This document shows, piece by piece, positions 37,276 through 46,396 of a stretch of DNA of 64,000 nucleotides. The stretch spans positions 3,987,001 through 4,051,000 of the forward strand of contig NZ_CP114909.1 in NCBI RefSeq assembly GCF_027497355.1, read 5' to 3'. The notes beneath the pieces are model-generated. The model saw only the letters and a program-made list of their open reading frames with translations. It did no database searches and had not been told where the DNA came from. Made by a program: the position numbers and the translations under genes. Source of the stretch: Micromonospora sp. WMMA1947. GTDB lineage: Bacteria; Actinomycetota; Actinomycetes; Mycobacteriales; Micromonosporaceae. Numbering within the stretch: position 1 is the stretch's first letter; every line of letters starts with the position of its first letter.

Positions 37276-38382
37276 GTGGCCCAGCCGACCACACCCGACC
37301 TGCCGAACCCGACCGAGGTGGCGCCGGACGCGCCGCCCCCGGCGGGCACCACCCCGGCGCAGGACGCCACGCTGCTGGAGCGGGCGCTGTTCGAGACCAA
37401 GCGGGTGATCGTCGGCCAGGACCGGATGGTCGAGCGGATGTTCGTCGCGCTGCTGGCACGCGGTCACTGCCTGCTGGAGGGCGTACCCGGTGTGGCCAAG
37501 ACGCTCGCCGTGGAGACCCTGGCCCGGGTCGTCGGCGGTTCGTTCGCCCGGGTCCAGTTCACGCCCGACCTGGTGCCCGCCGACATCATGGGCACCCGCA
37601 TCTACCGGCAGTCCAGCGAGAAGTTCGACGTCGAACTGGGCCCGGTCTTCGTCAACTTCCTGCTCGCCGACGAGATCAACCGCGCGCCGGCCAAGGTCCA
37701 GTCGGCGCTGCTGGAGGTGATGAGCGAACGGCAGGTCTCCATCGGCGGCGAGAGCCACCGGGTGCCGGACCCGTTCCTGGTCATGGCCACCCAGAACCCG
37801 ATCGAGCAGGAGGGCGTCTACCCGCTGCCGGAGGCGCAGCGGGACCGGTTCCTCATGAAGATCGTCGTGGGCTACCCGACCGACGCCGAGGAGCGCGAGA
37901 TCGTCTACCGGATGGGCGTGGCCCCGCCCGAGCCGGCCCGGGTGTTCGACACCCCGGACCTGGTCGCCCTCCAGCACAAGGCCGACCAGGTGTTCGTGCA
38001 CAACGCGCTCGTCGACTACGCGGTCCGGCTGGTGCTCGCCACCCGGGCGCCCGCCGAGCACGGCATGCCCGACGTCGCCCAGCTCATCCAGTACGGCGCC
38101 AGCCCGCGCGCCTCGCTCGGCCTGGTCCGGGCTACCCGCGCGCTGGCGCTGCTGCGCGGCCGGGACTACGCGCTGCCGCAGGACGTGCAGGACATCGCGC
38201 CGGACATCCTGCGCCACCGGCTGGTGCTCAGCTACGACGCGCTTGCCGACGACGTACCGGCCGACCACATCGTGCACCGGGTGATGTCGACCATCCCGCT
38301 GCCCGCGGTCGCGCCCCGCCAGCAGGCCACACCGCCGCCACCGGCCGTGCCGCACAACGGATGGCCCGGGCAGCGGCCGTGA
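37276..38382 (+). CDS. MoxR-type AAA+ ATPase
   Basis: 368 residues. Walker A is GVPGVAKT, Walker B LLADEINRAP, and sensor 1 MATQNPIEQEG. The C-terminal lid with SPRASLGLVRATRALALL is characteristic of MoxR. Such ATPases act as chaperones with VWA-domain partners, helping insert metal or assemble complexes. The partners are encoded directly downstream (DUF58, then VWA) with 4-bp stop/start overlaps, so this is one operon. GTG at 37276 follows GGAGG with 4-nt spacing. The C-terminal ~25 residues are Pro-rich and variable. Confidence 0.92.
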   Translation: MAQPTTPDLPNPTEVAPDAPPPAGTTPAQDATLLERALFETKRVIVGQDRMVERMFVALLARGHCLLEGVPGVAKTLAVETLARVVGGSFARVQFTPDLVPADIMGTRIYRQSSEKFDVELGPVFVNFLLADEINRAPAKVQSALLEVMSERQVSIGGESHRVPDPFLVMATQNPIEQEGVYPLPEAQRDRFLMKIVVGYPTDAEEREIVYRMGVAPPEPARVFDTPDLVALQHKADQVFVHNALVDYAVRLVLATRAPAEHGMPDVAQLIQYGASPRASLGLVRATRALALLRGRDYALPQDVQDIAPDILRHRLVLSYDALADDVPADHIVHRVMSTIPLPAVAPRQQATPPPPAVPHNGWPGQRP

Positions 38383-39308
38383 CCCCGCCCACCCCGCTGA
38401 GCGCCACCGGCGACCGCTCGGGGGCGGCGCTGGCCCGGCTGCAGCTCATGGTCACCCGCAAGCTCGACGGGCTGCTCCAGGGCGACTACGCCGGGCTGCT
38501 GCCCGGACCGGGCAGCGAGGCGGGGGAGTCGCGGGAGTACCGGCCCGGCGACGACGTGCGCCGGATGGACTGGCCGGTCACCGCCCGCACCACCATGCCG
38601 CACGTCCGGCGTACGGTGGCCGACCGCGAACTGGAGACCTGGCTGGCCGTCGACATGTCGGCCAGCCTGGACTTCGGCACCGGACGCTGGCTCAAGCGGG
38701 ACGTGGCGGTCGCCGCCGTCGCCGCGCTGGCCCACCTCACCGTGCGGGGCGGCAACCGGATCGGCGCGGTCGTCGGCACCGGCGGTCCCGGGACGATGCT
38801 GCGGCTGCCCGCCCGCTCCGGCCGCAAGGAGGCCCAGGGGCTGCTGCGGGCGGTCGCCGGCGCCGAGATCCGGCCCGGCCGCAGCGACCTCGGCGCGCTC
38901 GTCGACATGCTCAACCGGCCGCCCCGCCGGCGCGGCGTGGCGGTGGTGATCTCCGACTTCCTCGCGCCGCCGCAGCAGTGGGGCCGGCCGCTGCGTAAGC
39001 TGCGGGTCCGCCACGACGTGCTCGCCGTCGAGGTGGTCGATCCGCGGGAACTGGAACTGCCCGACGTGGGGGTGCTGCCGGTGGTCGACCCGGAGAGCGG
39101 GGAACTGCACGAGGTGCAGACCGCCGACCCGGGCCTGCGCCGCCGGTACGCCGAGGCGGCGGCCGCCCAGCGCGGGGCGATCGCCGCCGAACTGCGCGCC
39201 GCGGGCGCGGCCCACCTGCGCCTGCGTACCGACCGAGACTGGCTGCTGGACATGGTGCGTTTCGTTGCCGCGCAGCGGCACGCCCGCACCCGAGGGACGA
39301 CTCGATGA
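38379..39308 (+). CDS. DUF58 (VWA-like) protein
   Basis: About 309 residues. It contains the DUF58 core YRPGDDVRRMDWPVTARTTM and the following metal-site-like LAVDMSASLDFG. DUF58 proteins are membrane-associated or cytosolic partners of MoxR ATPases. A GTG start at 38379 overlaps the moxR stop by 4 bp (GTGA); an in-frame ATG at 38361 is also possible. No membrane helix is present, so it is probably cytosolic. It overlaps the VWA gene at 39305-39308 (ATGA). Confidence 0.88.
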   Translation: MTPPTPLSATGDRSGAALARLQLMVTRKLDGLLQGDYAGLLPGPGSEAGESREYRPGDDVRRMDWPVTARTTMPHVRRTVADRELETWLAVDMSASLDFGTGRWLKRDVAVAAVAALAHLTVRGGNRIGAVVGTGGPGTMLRLPARSGRKEAQGLLRAVAGAEIRPGRSDLGALVDMLNRPPRRRGVAVVISDFLAPPQQWGRPLRKLRVRHDVLAVEVVDPRELELPDVGVLPVVDPESGELHEVQTADPGLRRRYAEAAAAQRGAIAAELRAAGAAHLRLRTDRDWLLDMVRFVAAQRHARTRGTTR

Positions 39309-40255
39309 TCCGTTTTCTGCAACCGTGGTGGCTGCTCGCCGTGCTGCCGGTGCTCGCCCTCGCCGCCGCGTACGTCTGGCGGCAACTGCACCGCCGGCAG
39401 TACGCGTTGCGGTTCACAAACGTCGACCTGCTGCGTACCGTCGCACCCAAGGGACTGGGCTGGCGGCGGCACGTGGCGGCCACCGCGTTCCTGCTCTGCC
39501 TGCTGGTGCTGGCGACCGGGCTGGCCCGCCCGGCGATCGACACCCGGGAGCCGCTGGAGCGGGCCACGGTGATGCTCGCCATCGACGTGTCGCTGTCGAT
39601 GCAGGCCGACGACGTGTCGCCGAACCGTCTGGAGGCGGCGCAGGAGGCGGCCAAGCAGTTCGTCGGCGAGTTGCCGGAGAGCTACAACCTGGGGCTCGTC
39701 TCGTTCGCCAAGTCGGCGAACGTGCTGGTGCCGCCGACAAAGGACCGGGCCGCCGTCACCACCGCCATCGACGGGCTGGTGCTGGCCGAGGCGACAGCCA
39801 CCGGCGAGGCGGTCTTCACCTGCCTGGAGGCGATCCGGTCGGTGCCGGCCGACGGCGCCGCCGGCATTCCGCCGGCCCGGATCGTGCTGCTGTCCGACGG
39901 CTACCGGACCTCGGGCCGCTCGGTCGAGGAGGCCGCCGCGGCGGCGCAGGCGGCGAACGTGCCGGTGTCCACCATCGCGTTCGGCACCGACTCCGGGCAG
40001 GTCGACATCGGCGGGCAGCTCCAGCGGGTGCCGGTGGACCGCACCGCGCTGTCCCAGCTCGCGGAGACCACCCAGGGCTTCTTCTACGAGGCCGCGTCGG
40101 CCAGCGAACTGAAGCAGGTCTACCAGGACATGGGCAGCTCGATCGGCTACCGCACCGAGCCGCGCGAGATCACCCAGTGGTACGCGGGGATCGCGCTGCT
40201 GCTGGCGCTGTGCGCGGGCGGGCTGAGTCTGCTCTGGACGTCCCGGCTCGTGTGA
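39305..40255 (+). CDS. VWA-domain membrane protein (BatA-like)
   Basis: 316 residues. An N-terminal pair of hydrophobic helices (PWWLLAVLPVLALAAAYVWR and HVAATAFLLCLLVLATGLAR) and a C-terminal helix flank a von Willebrand A domain. The MIDAS metal motif is MLAIDVSLSMQADD (D-x-S-x-S), with a downstream Thr in TATGEA and Asp in LLSDGY. The layout equals BatA-like proteins of MoxR operons. It is the third gene of the operon and is translationally coupled to DUF58. The role may be envelope protein quality control or complex assembly. Confidence 0.88.
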   Translation: MIRFLQPWWLLAVLPVLALAAAYVWRQLHRRQYALRFTNVDLLRTVAPKGLGWRRHVAATAFLLCLLVLATGLARPAIDTREPLERATVMLAIDVSLSMQADDVSPNRLEAAQEAAKQFVGELPESYNLGLVSFAKSANVLVPPTKDRAAVTTAIDGLVLAEATATGEAVFTCLEAIRSVPADGAAGIPPARIVLLSDGYRTSGRSVEEAAAAAQAANVPVSTIAFGTDSGQVDIGGQLQRVPVDRTALSQLAETTQGFFYEAASASELKQVYQDMGSSIGYRTEPREITQWYAGIALLLALCAGGLSLLWTSRLV

Positions 40256-40276
40256 GCCGGAACCGGCCGGCGGTGG

Positions 40277-40363
40277 TCAGTGACCGCCGCCGGCCAGCAC
40301 GAACAGGACGGCCACCCAGACGGCGGCGAGGGTGAAGCCCAGCGGGGCGACGTAACGGCTCAT
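40277..40363 (-). CDS. Very small membrane protein (28 residues)
   Basis: The minus strand encodes MSRYVAPLGFTLAAVWVAVL followed by FVLAGGGH and a stop. This is a basic head with one clear transmembrane helix. GGAG lies 8 nt before the ATG at 40363. The hydrophobic pattern together with the ribosome site argue for a real gene despite its size. It is convergent with the VWA gene. The function is unknown; it may stabilise a membrane complex. Confidence 0.5.
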   Translation of the reverse strand: MSRYVAPLGFTLAAVWVAVLFVLAGGGH

Positions 40364-41517
<1,154 letters not shown>

Positions 41518-41540
41518 GCAGAGCACGGAGGAGACACGCA

Positions 41541-42308
41541 ATGTCCGGACTTCTCGCCGGTAAGCGGCTGCTGGTCACCGGCGTCATCACCGACGCGTCG
41601 ATCGCCTTCTCGGTGGCGAAGCTCGCCCAGGAGAACGGCGCCCAGGTCGTGCTCACCGGCTACGGCCGGCTCTCCCTGGTGGAGCGGATCGCCAAGCGGC
41701 TGCCCGAGCCGGCGCCCGTGATCGAGCTGGACGTCACGAACGAGGAACACCTCGCGGGGCTGGCCGACAAGGTGCGCGAGCACGTCGACGGCCTGGACGG
41801 CGTGGTGCACTCGATCGGGTTCGCCCCGCAGAGCTGCCTCGGCGGCGGCTTCCTCGACGCCCCCTGGGCGGACGTGGCCACCGCGCTCCAGGTCTCCACC
41901 TACTCGTACAAGTCCCTCGCCATGGCCGCGCTGCCGCTGATGTCCGCCGGCGGCGCCGTGGTGGGCCTCACCTTCGACGCCACCAAGGCGTGGCCGGTCT
42001 ACGACTGGATGGGCGTGGCGAAGGCCGGGCTGGAGTCCGCCTCCCGCTACCTGGCGCTGCACCTGGGCAAGCAGGGCATCCGCAGCAACCTGGTCGCGGC
42101 CGGCCCGCTGCGCACCATCGCCGCCAAGTCCATCCCCGGCTTCGACCAGTTCGAGGACGCCTGGACCGAGCGGGCCCCGCTGGGCTGGAGCCTGACCGAC
42201 CAGGAGCCCGCGGCGCGGGCCTGCCTGGCGCTGCTGTCCGACTGGTTCCCGGCCACCACCGGCGAGATCGTCCACGTCGACGGCGGCTACCACGCCATCG
42301 GCGCCTGA
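41541..42308 (+). CDS. inhA: Enoyl-ACP reductase, InhA/FabI type
   Basis: 255 residues. It reduces trans-2-enoyl-ACP with NADH, the last step of each fatty acid elongation cycle. GKRLLVTGVITDASIAFSVA is the InhA-like dinucleotide site. VHSIGFAPQ, the Y-x6-K pair in YDWMGVAKAG, and a substrate loop region near PGFDQFEDAW are visible. A GGAGGAGACACGCA region precedes the ATG. It is co-transcribed with fabG. A GAAGGGGCCCC repeat element follows 4 bp after the stop and may end the transcript. Confidence 0.93.
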   Translation: MSGLLAGKRLLVTGVITDASIAFSVAKLAQENGAQVVLTGYGRLSLVERIAKRLPEPAPVIELDVTNEEHLAGLADKVREHVDGLDGVVHSIGFAPQSCLGGGFLDAPWADVATALQVSTYSYKSLAMAALPLMSAGGAVVGLTFDATKAWPVYDWMGVAKAGLESASRYLALHLGKQGIRSNLVAAGPLRTIAAKSIPGFDQFEDAWTERAPLGWSLTDQEPAARACLALLSDWFPATTGEIVHVDGGYHAIGA

Positions 42309-42311
42309 GAT

Positions 42312-42367
42312 GTAAGGAAGGGCCCCTTCTTAACGCCTCGTGCAGCGGAAGGGGCCCTTGTTAACAC
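42312..42367. repeat. Double GAAGGGGCCCCTTC element, copy 2
   Basis: TAAGGAAGGGCCCCTTCTTA is followed by CGCCTCGTGCAGC and a second palindrome GAAGGGGCCCTTGTTAACA. It starts 4 bp after the inhA stop codon, in the same orientation relative to the preceding gene as copies 1 and 3. Confidence 0.8.
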
Positions 42368-42443
42368 GTCGCGGCCCGGGTGGTCACCGCACCGACCAGG
42401 GGGCGTCGCCACGCCGTGACGGCGGGCGAGGAACAATGGCCCC

Positions 42444-43475
42444 ATGGCGTACGACGCGTTGGTGCTGGTCTCCTTCGGTGGCCCGGAGCGGCCCGAGGAC
42501 GTTCTCCCGTTCCTGCAGAACGTGACCCGGGGGCGGGGGGTGCCGCCGGAGCGGCTGGCCGAGGTCGCCGAGCACTACCTGCACTTCGGCGGGGTGTCGC
42601 CGATCAACCAGCAGTGCCGTGACCTGCTCGCGGCGATCCGCGAGGACTTCGCCGCCAACGGCGTCGACCTGCCGGTCTACTGGGGCAACCGCAACTGGGA
42701 CCCGATGCTCGCCGACACGGTCGCCCGGATGCGCGACGACGGGATCACCCGGGCGCTGGCGTTCGTCACCAGCGCGTACGGCGGCTACTCGTCCTGCCGG
42801 CAGTACCAGGAGGACATCGCCTCGGCTCGCGCCGCGGTCGGCCCGGACGCCCCGCTGATCGAGAAGCTGCGCCAGTTCTGGGACCACCCCGGCTTCATCG
42901 AGCCGCACGCCGACGCGGTCCGTGCCGCGCTGGCCCAGCTCGACCCGGCGAAGCGGGACAGCACCCGGCTGGTCTTCACCGCGCACTCCGTACCGATGTC
43001 GGCGGCCGCCAGCGCCGGGCCGCACGGCGGCCGCTACACCGCGCAGCTCGAGGAGGTCGCCCGGCTGGTGCACGCCGCGGCCGCGCCGGACCTGGCGTAC
43101 GACCTGGTCTGGCAGAGCCGGTCCGGGCCGCCGCAGGTGCCGTGGCTGGAGCCGGACGTCAACGACCACCTGGCGACGCTGCCCGAGCAGGGCGTAACCA
43201 GCGTGGTGGTCAGCCCGATCGGCTTCGTCTCCGACCACCTCGAGGTGGTGTGGGACCTGGACACCGAGGCGCTGGAGACGGCCAAGCAGCTCGGCCTGGA
43301 CTTCGTCCGGGCCGGCACGCCCGGGGTCGACCCGCGGTTCGTGGCGATGGTCCGCGAGCTGGTGCTGGAGCGCACCGCCCCGGACGGGGAGCGGCTGCGC
43401 CGCCGCCTCGGCGAACTGCCGGCGTGGGACACCTGCCCGGCGCTGTGCTGCGTGCCCCCGGCCCGCCGGCCCTGA
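42444..43475 (+). CDS. hemH: Ferrochelatase (coproporphyrin ferrochelatase type)
   Basis: 343 residues. It inserts Fe2+ into a porphyrin; in actinobacteria the substrate is coproporphyrin III (CpfC). It begins YDALVLVSFGGPERPEDVLP and contains the catalytic His in VFTAHSVPM and the Glu in SPIGFVSDHLEVVWDLD. The C-terminal DTCPALCCVP (Cys331, 335, 336), together with an earlier Cys (YSSCRQYQED), matches the [2Fe-2S] ligands of the mycobacterial enzyme. The ATG is at 42444. The HAD phosphatase gene follows after 33 bp. Confidence 0.94.
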   Translation: MAYDALVLVSFGGPERPEDVLPFLQNVTRGRGVPPERLAEVAEHYLHFGGVSPINQQCRDLLAAIREDFAANGVDLPVYWGNRNWDPMLADTVARMRDDGITRALAFVTSAYGGYSSCRQYQEDIASARAAVGPDAPLIEKLRQFWDHPGFIEPHADAVRAALAQLDPAKRDSTRLVFTAHSVPMSAAASAGPHGGRYTAQLEEVARLVHAAAAPDLAYDLVWQSRSGPPQVPWLEPDVNDHLATLPEQGVTSVVVSPIGFVSDHLEVVWDLDTEALETAKQLGLDFVRAGTPGVDPRFVAMVRELVLERTAPDGERLRRRLGELPAWDTCPALCCVPPARRP

Positions 43476-43508
43476 GCCCGACCCGACGACACCCCTGGGG
43501 ACGACACG

Positions 43509-44288
43509 ATGCTTGACCGCAAGCCGGTGCAGAGCTGGCTCACCGACATGGACGGCGTGCTGGTGCACGAGGGGCAGCCGGTGCCCGGCGCCCCGGAGTT
43601 CGTCAAGAAGCTGCGTGCCTCCGGCAAGCCGTTCCTGGTGCTGACGAACAACTCGATCTACACGCCCCGCGACCTGCAGGCCCGGCTGGCCCGGATGGGG
43701 CTGGACGTGCCGGAGGAGGCGATCTGGTCGTCCGCGCTGGCCACCGCCCAGTTCCTGGCCGACCAGCGGCCGGGCGGCACCGCGTACGTCATCGGTGAGG
43801 CCGGCCTGACCACGGCGCTGCACGCGGTGGGGTACGTCCTCAGCGACTTCGCCCCGGACTACGTGGTGCTGGGGGAGACGCGCACCTACAGCTTCGAGGC
43901 GATAACGAAGGCGATCCGGCTGATCAACGACGGCGCCCGGTTCATCTGCACCAACCCGGACGCCACCGGCCCGTCGATGGAGGGCGCGCTGCCCGCTGCC
44001 GGTTCGGTGGCGGCGATGATCTCGAAGGCGACCGGGGTCGACCCGTACTTCGTCGGCAAGCCCAACCCGATGATGATGCGCTCGGCGCTGAACACCATCG
44101 ACGCGCACTCCGAGTCGACCGCGATGATCGGCGACCGGATGGACACCGACATCCTGTGTGGCCTGGAGGCCGGACTGGAGACGATCCTGGTGCTCACCGG
44201 CATCAGCAGCCGGACCGAGGCCGAGCGGTACCCGTACCGTCCGTCGCGGATCGTCGACTCGGTGGCCGACCTGATCGACGAGGTCTGA
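43509..44288 (+). CDS. HAD-IIA family phosphatase (NagD-like)
   Basis: 259 residues. Motif I is LTDMDGVLVHEG, motif II LTNNS, motif III Lys in FVGKPNPMMM, and motif IV MIGDRMDTDILCG. The C2 cap lies between motifs II and III. NagD-like enzymes dephosphorylate nucleotides or sugar phosphates broadly. It lies 33 bp after hemH and may be co-transcribed, without an obvious metabolic link. The ATG at 43509 follows CTGGGGACGAC. Confidence 0.92.
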   Translation: MLDRKPVQSWLTDMDGVLVHEGQPVPGAPEFVKKLRASGKPFLVLTNNSIYTPRDLQARLARMGLDVPEEAIWSSALATAQFLADQRPGGTAYVIGEAGLTTALHAVGYVLSDFAPDYVVLGETRTYSFEAITKAIRLINDGARFICTNPDATGPSMEGALPAAGSVAAMISKATGVDPYFVGKPNPMMMRSALNTIDAHSESTAMIGDRMDTDILCGLEAGLETILVLTGISSRTEAERYPYRPSRIVDSVADLIDEV

Positions 44289-44310
44289 GCCGGGGTCCGC
44301 GGCCGCGGCG

Positions 44311-45105
44311 CTAGAGCCGCAGCGGCGCGTTGCAGGCGGCCACCAGGGCCTGCCGGCAGGCGGTGGTCAGCGGCCGCAGCGCCGCGTCGCGCTGCTGCGC
44401 CTCGTAGGTGTTCACCGCGCCGCCGGGCGCGCTCTCCCCGGCCAGCGCGAGCACCCGATCGAGTACGGCGGCACGGGCGAACAGGCGGCGGGCGCGCGGG
44501 TCGAAGCCGGGCGGCAGGTCGGTGGCGCCGTCCGGGCGGCGCAGCGCGGCGAGCGCGCCGGCGAGTTCCGGCCGCCACTGTGCGACGTCGAGCCGGGTCA
44601 GCGTGGCGGTCGTCTCGGCGAGCACGGCGGCGAGTTCCGCCTCGGCCTCCGCCGCGCCGGGTGTGGCGAGCGACGCCTTCGGCGCGTCCGCCGGCAGCGG
44701 GTGGACCCGCCAGAGCACCGTCTCCCAGGTCATCCCCGAGCCGGAGGTGTGGGTACGGACCTCGGGCACCAGCCCCATCCCGCTCGCCACCACGGCCTCG
44801 CCGGCCACCAGTGCCGCCCCGGCGAACGCGCCCGGGCCGGGCAGGCCGCGCGGGTCGCCGGGCGCGGGCAGCACCAGGCGGATGTCGTCGGGCGAGTGCT
44901 TGGCGAGGCTGGGCAGCGCCTCCCGCAGCGACACGTCGGTCCAGGTGCCGGGGGCGTCGGCGACGAGGTGCTCCTCGTCGCCGGCGACGGCGTCGGCCAC
45001 CTCGTCGAAGGGCACCAGGCCGGCTCGCCAGGCACGCACCCAGGCGACGAACCGGCTCGACCGGCGCGGAGCCAGTGTGGCCGCGCCCGTTGCGGGGGAG
45101 GACAT
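44311..45105 (-). CDS. Conserved actinobacterial protein of unknown function
   Basis: 264 residues, with no membrane segment or signal. Recognisable conserved-looking parts are SRFVAWVRAWRAGLVPFDEV, then WTDVSLREALPSLAKHSPDD, LVLPAPGDPRGLPGPGAFAG, and EAVVASGMGLVPEVR. The C-terminal half is helical and Ala/Leu-rich. Homologues in actinomycetes are encoded next to ferrochelatase/HAD or DUF3097 genes. I recognise no domain. The ATG at 45105 is chosen for family-like length; the ribosome site is weak. Confidence 0.7.
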   Translation of the reverse strand: MSSPATGAATLAPRRSSRFVAWVRAWRAGLVPFDEVADAVAGDEEHLVADAPGTWTDVSLREALPSLAKHSPDDIRLVLPAPGDPRGLPGPGAFAGAALVAGEAVVASGMGLVPEVRTHTSGSGMTWETVLWRVHPLPADAPKASLATPGAAEAEAELAAVLAETTATLTRLDVAQWRPELAGALAALRRPDGATDLPPGFDPRARRLFARAAVLDRVLALAGESAPGGAVNTYEAQQRDAALRPLTTACRQALVAACNAPLRL

Positions 45106-45266
45106 GCCGAAAGGGTACGTGCTCCGCGCCGCTGCTGTCTCGGCTGCCGCTCCGGCGGCGCGACCTGGCCCCAACTACCCCCTTCGCACCGGTTCGTGCC
45201 GACGGATGGTGGCCCGGTCGGCGCGTCGCCGAGCGACACGCCGGGGCGCTGGTTAGCGTCTGCGGC

Positions 45267-46079
45267 ATGGCGGGGCGATACGACGGGGACGTGCTGGCCG
45301 GCGACTGGCGACGACGGAAGGTGACTCCCGAGGTCGACGCCGAACCCGATCTGGTGGTCGAGGATGCCGACTCCGGGTTCTGCGGCGCCGTGGTCGGCTT
45401 CGACTCCGGCGCGGTCGTGCTGGAGGACCGCCACGGGCGGCGGCGCAACTTCCCGATGCTGCCCGCCGCGTTCCTGCTCGACGGCAAGCCGGTCACGCTG
45501 CGCCGGCCCGCCCGCGCCCCGGTGCCCGCCGCGCGACGCCGTACCGCGTCCGGCTCCATCGCGGTGGACGGCGTACGGGCGCAGGTCGCCAAGGCCAGCC
45601 GGATCTGGGTCGAGGGCGTGCACGACGCCGCGCTGGTCGAGCGGATCTGGGGCGACGACCTGCGCATCGAGGGCGTGGTGGTGGAACCGCTGGACGGCAT
45701 CGACGCGCTCGCCGACGAGGTACGCGCGTTCGCGCCCGGCCCGTCCCGCCGCCTCGGCGTGCTCGTCGACCACCTCGTGCCCGGCTCGAAGGAGAGCCGC
45801 ATCGTCGCAGGGGTCAACTCGCCGCACGTGCTGGTCACCGGGCACCCGTACGTCGACGTGTGGCAGGCGGTACGCCCGGCGGCGCTGGGCATCGAGGCCT
45901 GGCCGGTGGTGCCTCCCGGGCAGCCCTGGAAGGAGGGCGTCTGCGCGGCACTCGGGGTGGCCGAGCCGGCCGACATGTGGCGGCACATCCTGTCCCGGGT
46001 GGACAGCTTCGCCGACGTGGAGACGCCGCTGATCAACGCCATGGAGCGCCTGATCGACTTCGTCACCGAGCCGGCCTGA
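45267..46079 (+). CDS. DUF3097 protein
   Basis: 270 residues. It shows the DUF3097 pattern: N-terminal GDWRRRKVTPEVDAEPDLVV, a central beta region with RRRNFPMLPAAFLLDGKPVT, and the Toprim-like core RIWVEGVHDAALVERIWGDD, then LGVLVDHLVPGSKESRI. The Glu and Asp-x-Asp/His positions resemble a Toprim metal site, so a nucleic-acid enzyme role is possible but unproven. The ATG is at 45267. It is divergent from the gene at 45105 and is followed by a large hairpin. Confidence 0.88.
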   Translation: MAGRYDGDVLAGDWRRRKVTPEVDAEPDLVVEDADSGFCGAVVGFDSGAVVLEDRHGRRRNFPMLPAAFLLDGKPVTLRRPARAPVPAARRRTASGSIAVDGVRAQVAKASRIWVEGVHDAALVERIWGDDLRIEGVVVEPLDGIDALADEVRAFAPGPSRRLGVLVDHLVPGSKESRIVAGVNSPHVLVTGHPYVDVWQAVRPAALGIEAWPVVPPGQPWKEGVCAALGVAEPADMWRHILSRVDSFADVETPLINAMERLIDFVTEPA

Positions 46080-46087
46080 CCGGTTGC

Positions 46088-46169
46088 GGTGGGGCCGGGG
46101 GCGACCGTGCCCGGCTCCGGGCGGTCAGGCTTGATCCCTGCGCCGGTCACGGTCGCCCCCGGCCCCGCC
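46088..46169. terminator. Long-arm hairpin after the DUF3097 gene
   Basis: 22-bp arms (GGTGGGGCCGGGGGCGACCG region and its complement) with one mismatch enclose a 38-nt loop holding a smaller CCCGG/CCGGG stem. It starts 9 bp after the stop and is likely the terminator. Confidence 0.6.
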
Positions 46170-46217
46170 GTGCGCCGTCTCCGCCCGCCTTCCCCGCCCC
46201 GGTCGTCCCTCCGCCAG

Positions 46218-46278
46218 GGTGATCAAGGAGTTTGCGGGCGTGCTGGAGATCAACGCCGACACAAACTCCTTGATCACC
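46218..46278. repeat. Intergenic hairpin repeat, family A, decayed copy
   Basis: 17-bp arms GGTGATCAAGGAGTTTG match the arm of the repeat at 6720-6780 exactly. The inner part has drifted: TTTGCGGG on the left against CGACACAAA on the right. Confidence 0.8.
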
Positions 46279-46300
46279 GGGGTGAGCGGTGCGGGTGTGC

Positions 46301-46374
46301 GTCGATCATGGAGTTGTGGTCCCTGGGGATCGGGCATAGCGGGGCGAAATGAGGGCCACAAGTGCAAGATCGGC
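46301..46374. repeat. Intergenic hairpin repeat, imperfect GATCATGGAG copy
   Basis: GTCGATCATGGAGTTGTGGT faces GGGCCACAAGTGCAAGATCG. The arms pair with several mismatches. The left arm is close to the one at 60275 (GATCTTGGAGTTGTGG). Together with 46218-46278 it fills the spacer before the serine hydrolase gene. Confidence 0.65.
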
Positions 46375-46396
46375 GGGGGTGGGGGCGAGAGCGGGG

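Noticed and set aside
44289..44310. CCGCGGCCGCGG palindrome between convergent genes as a terminator
   Set aside because: It is only a short self-complementary word without loop space; could be chance in GC-rich DNA.
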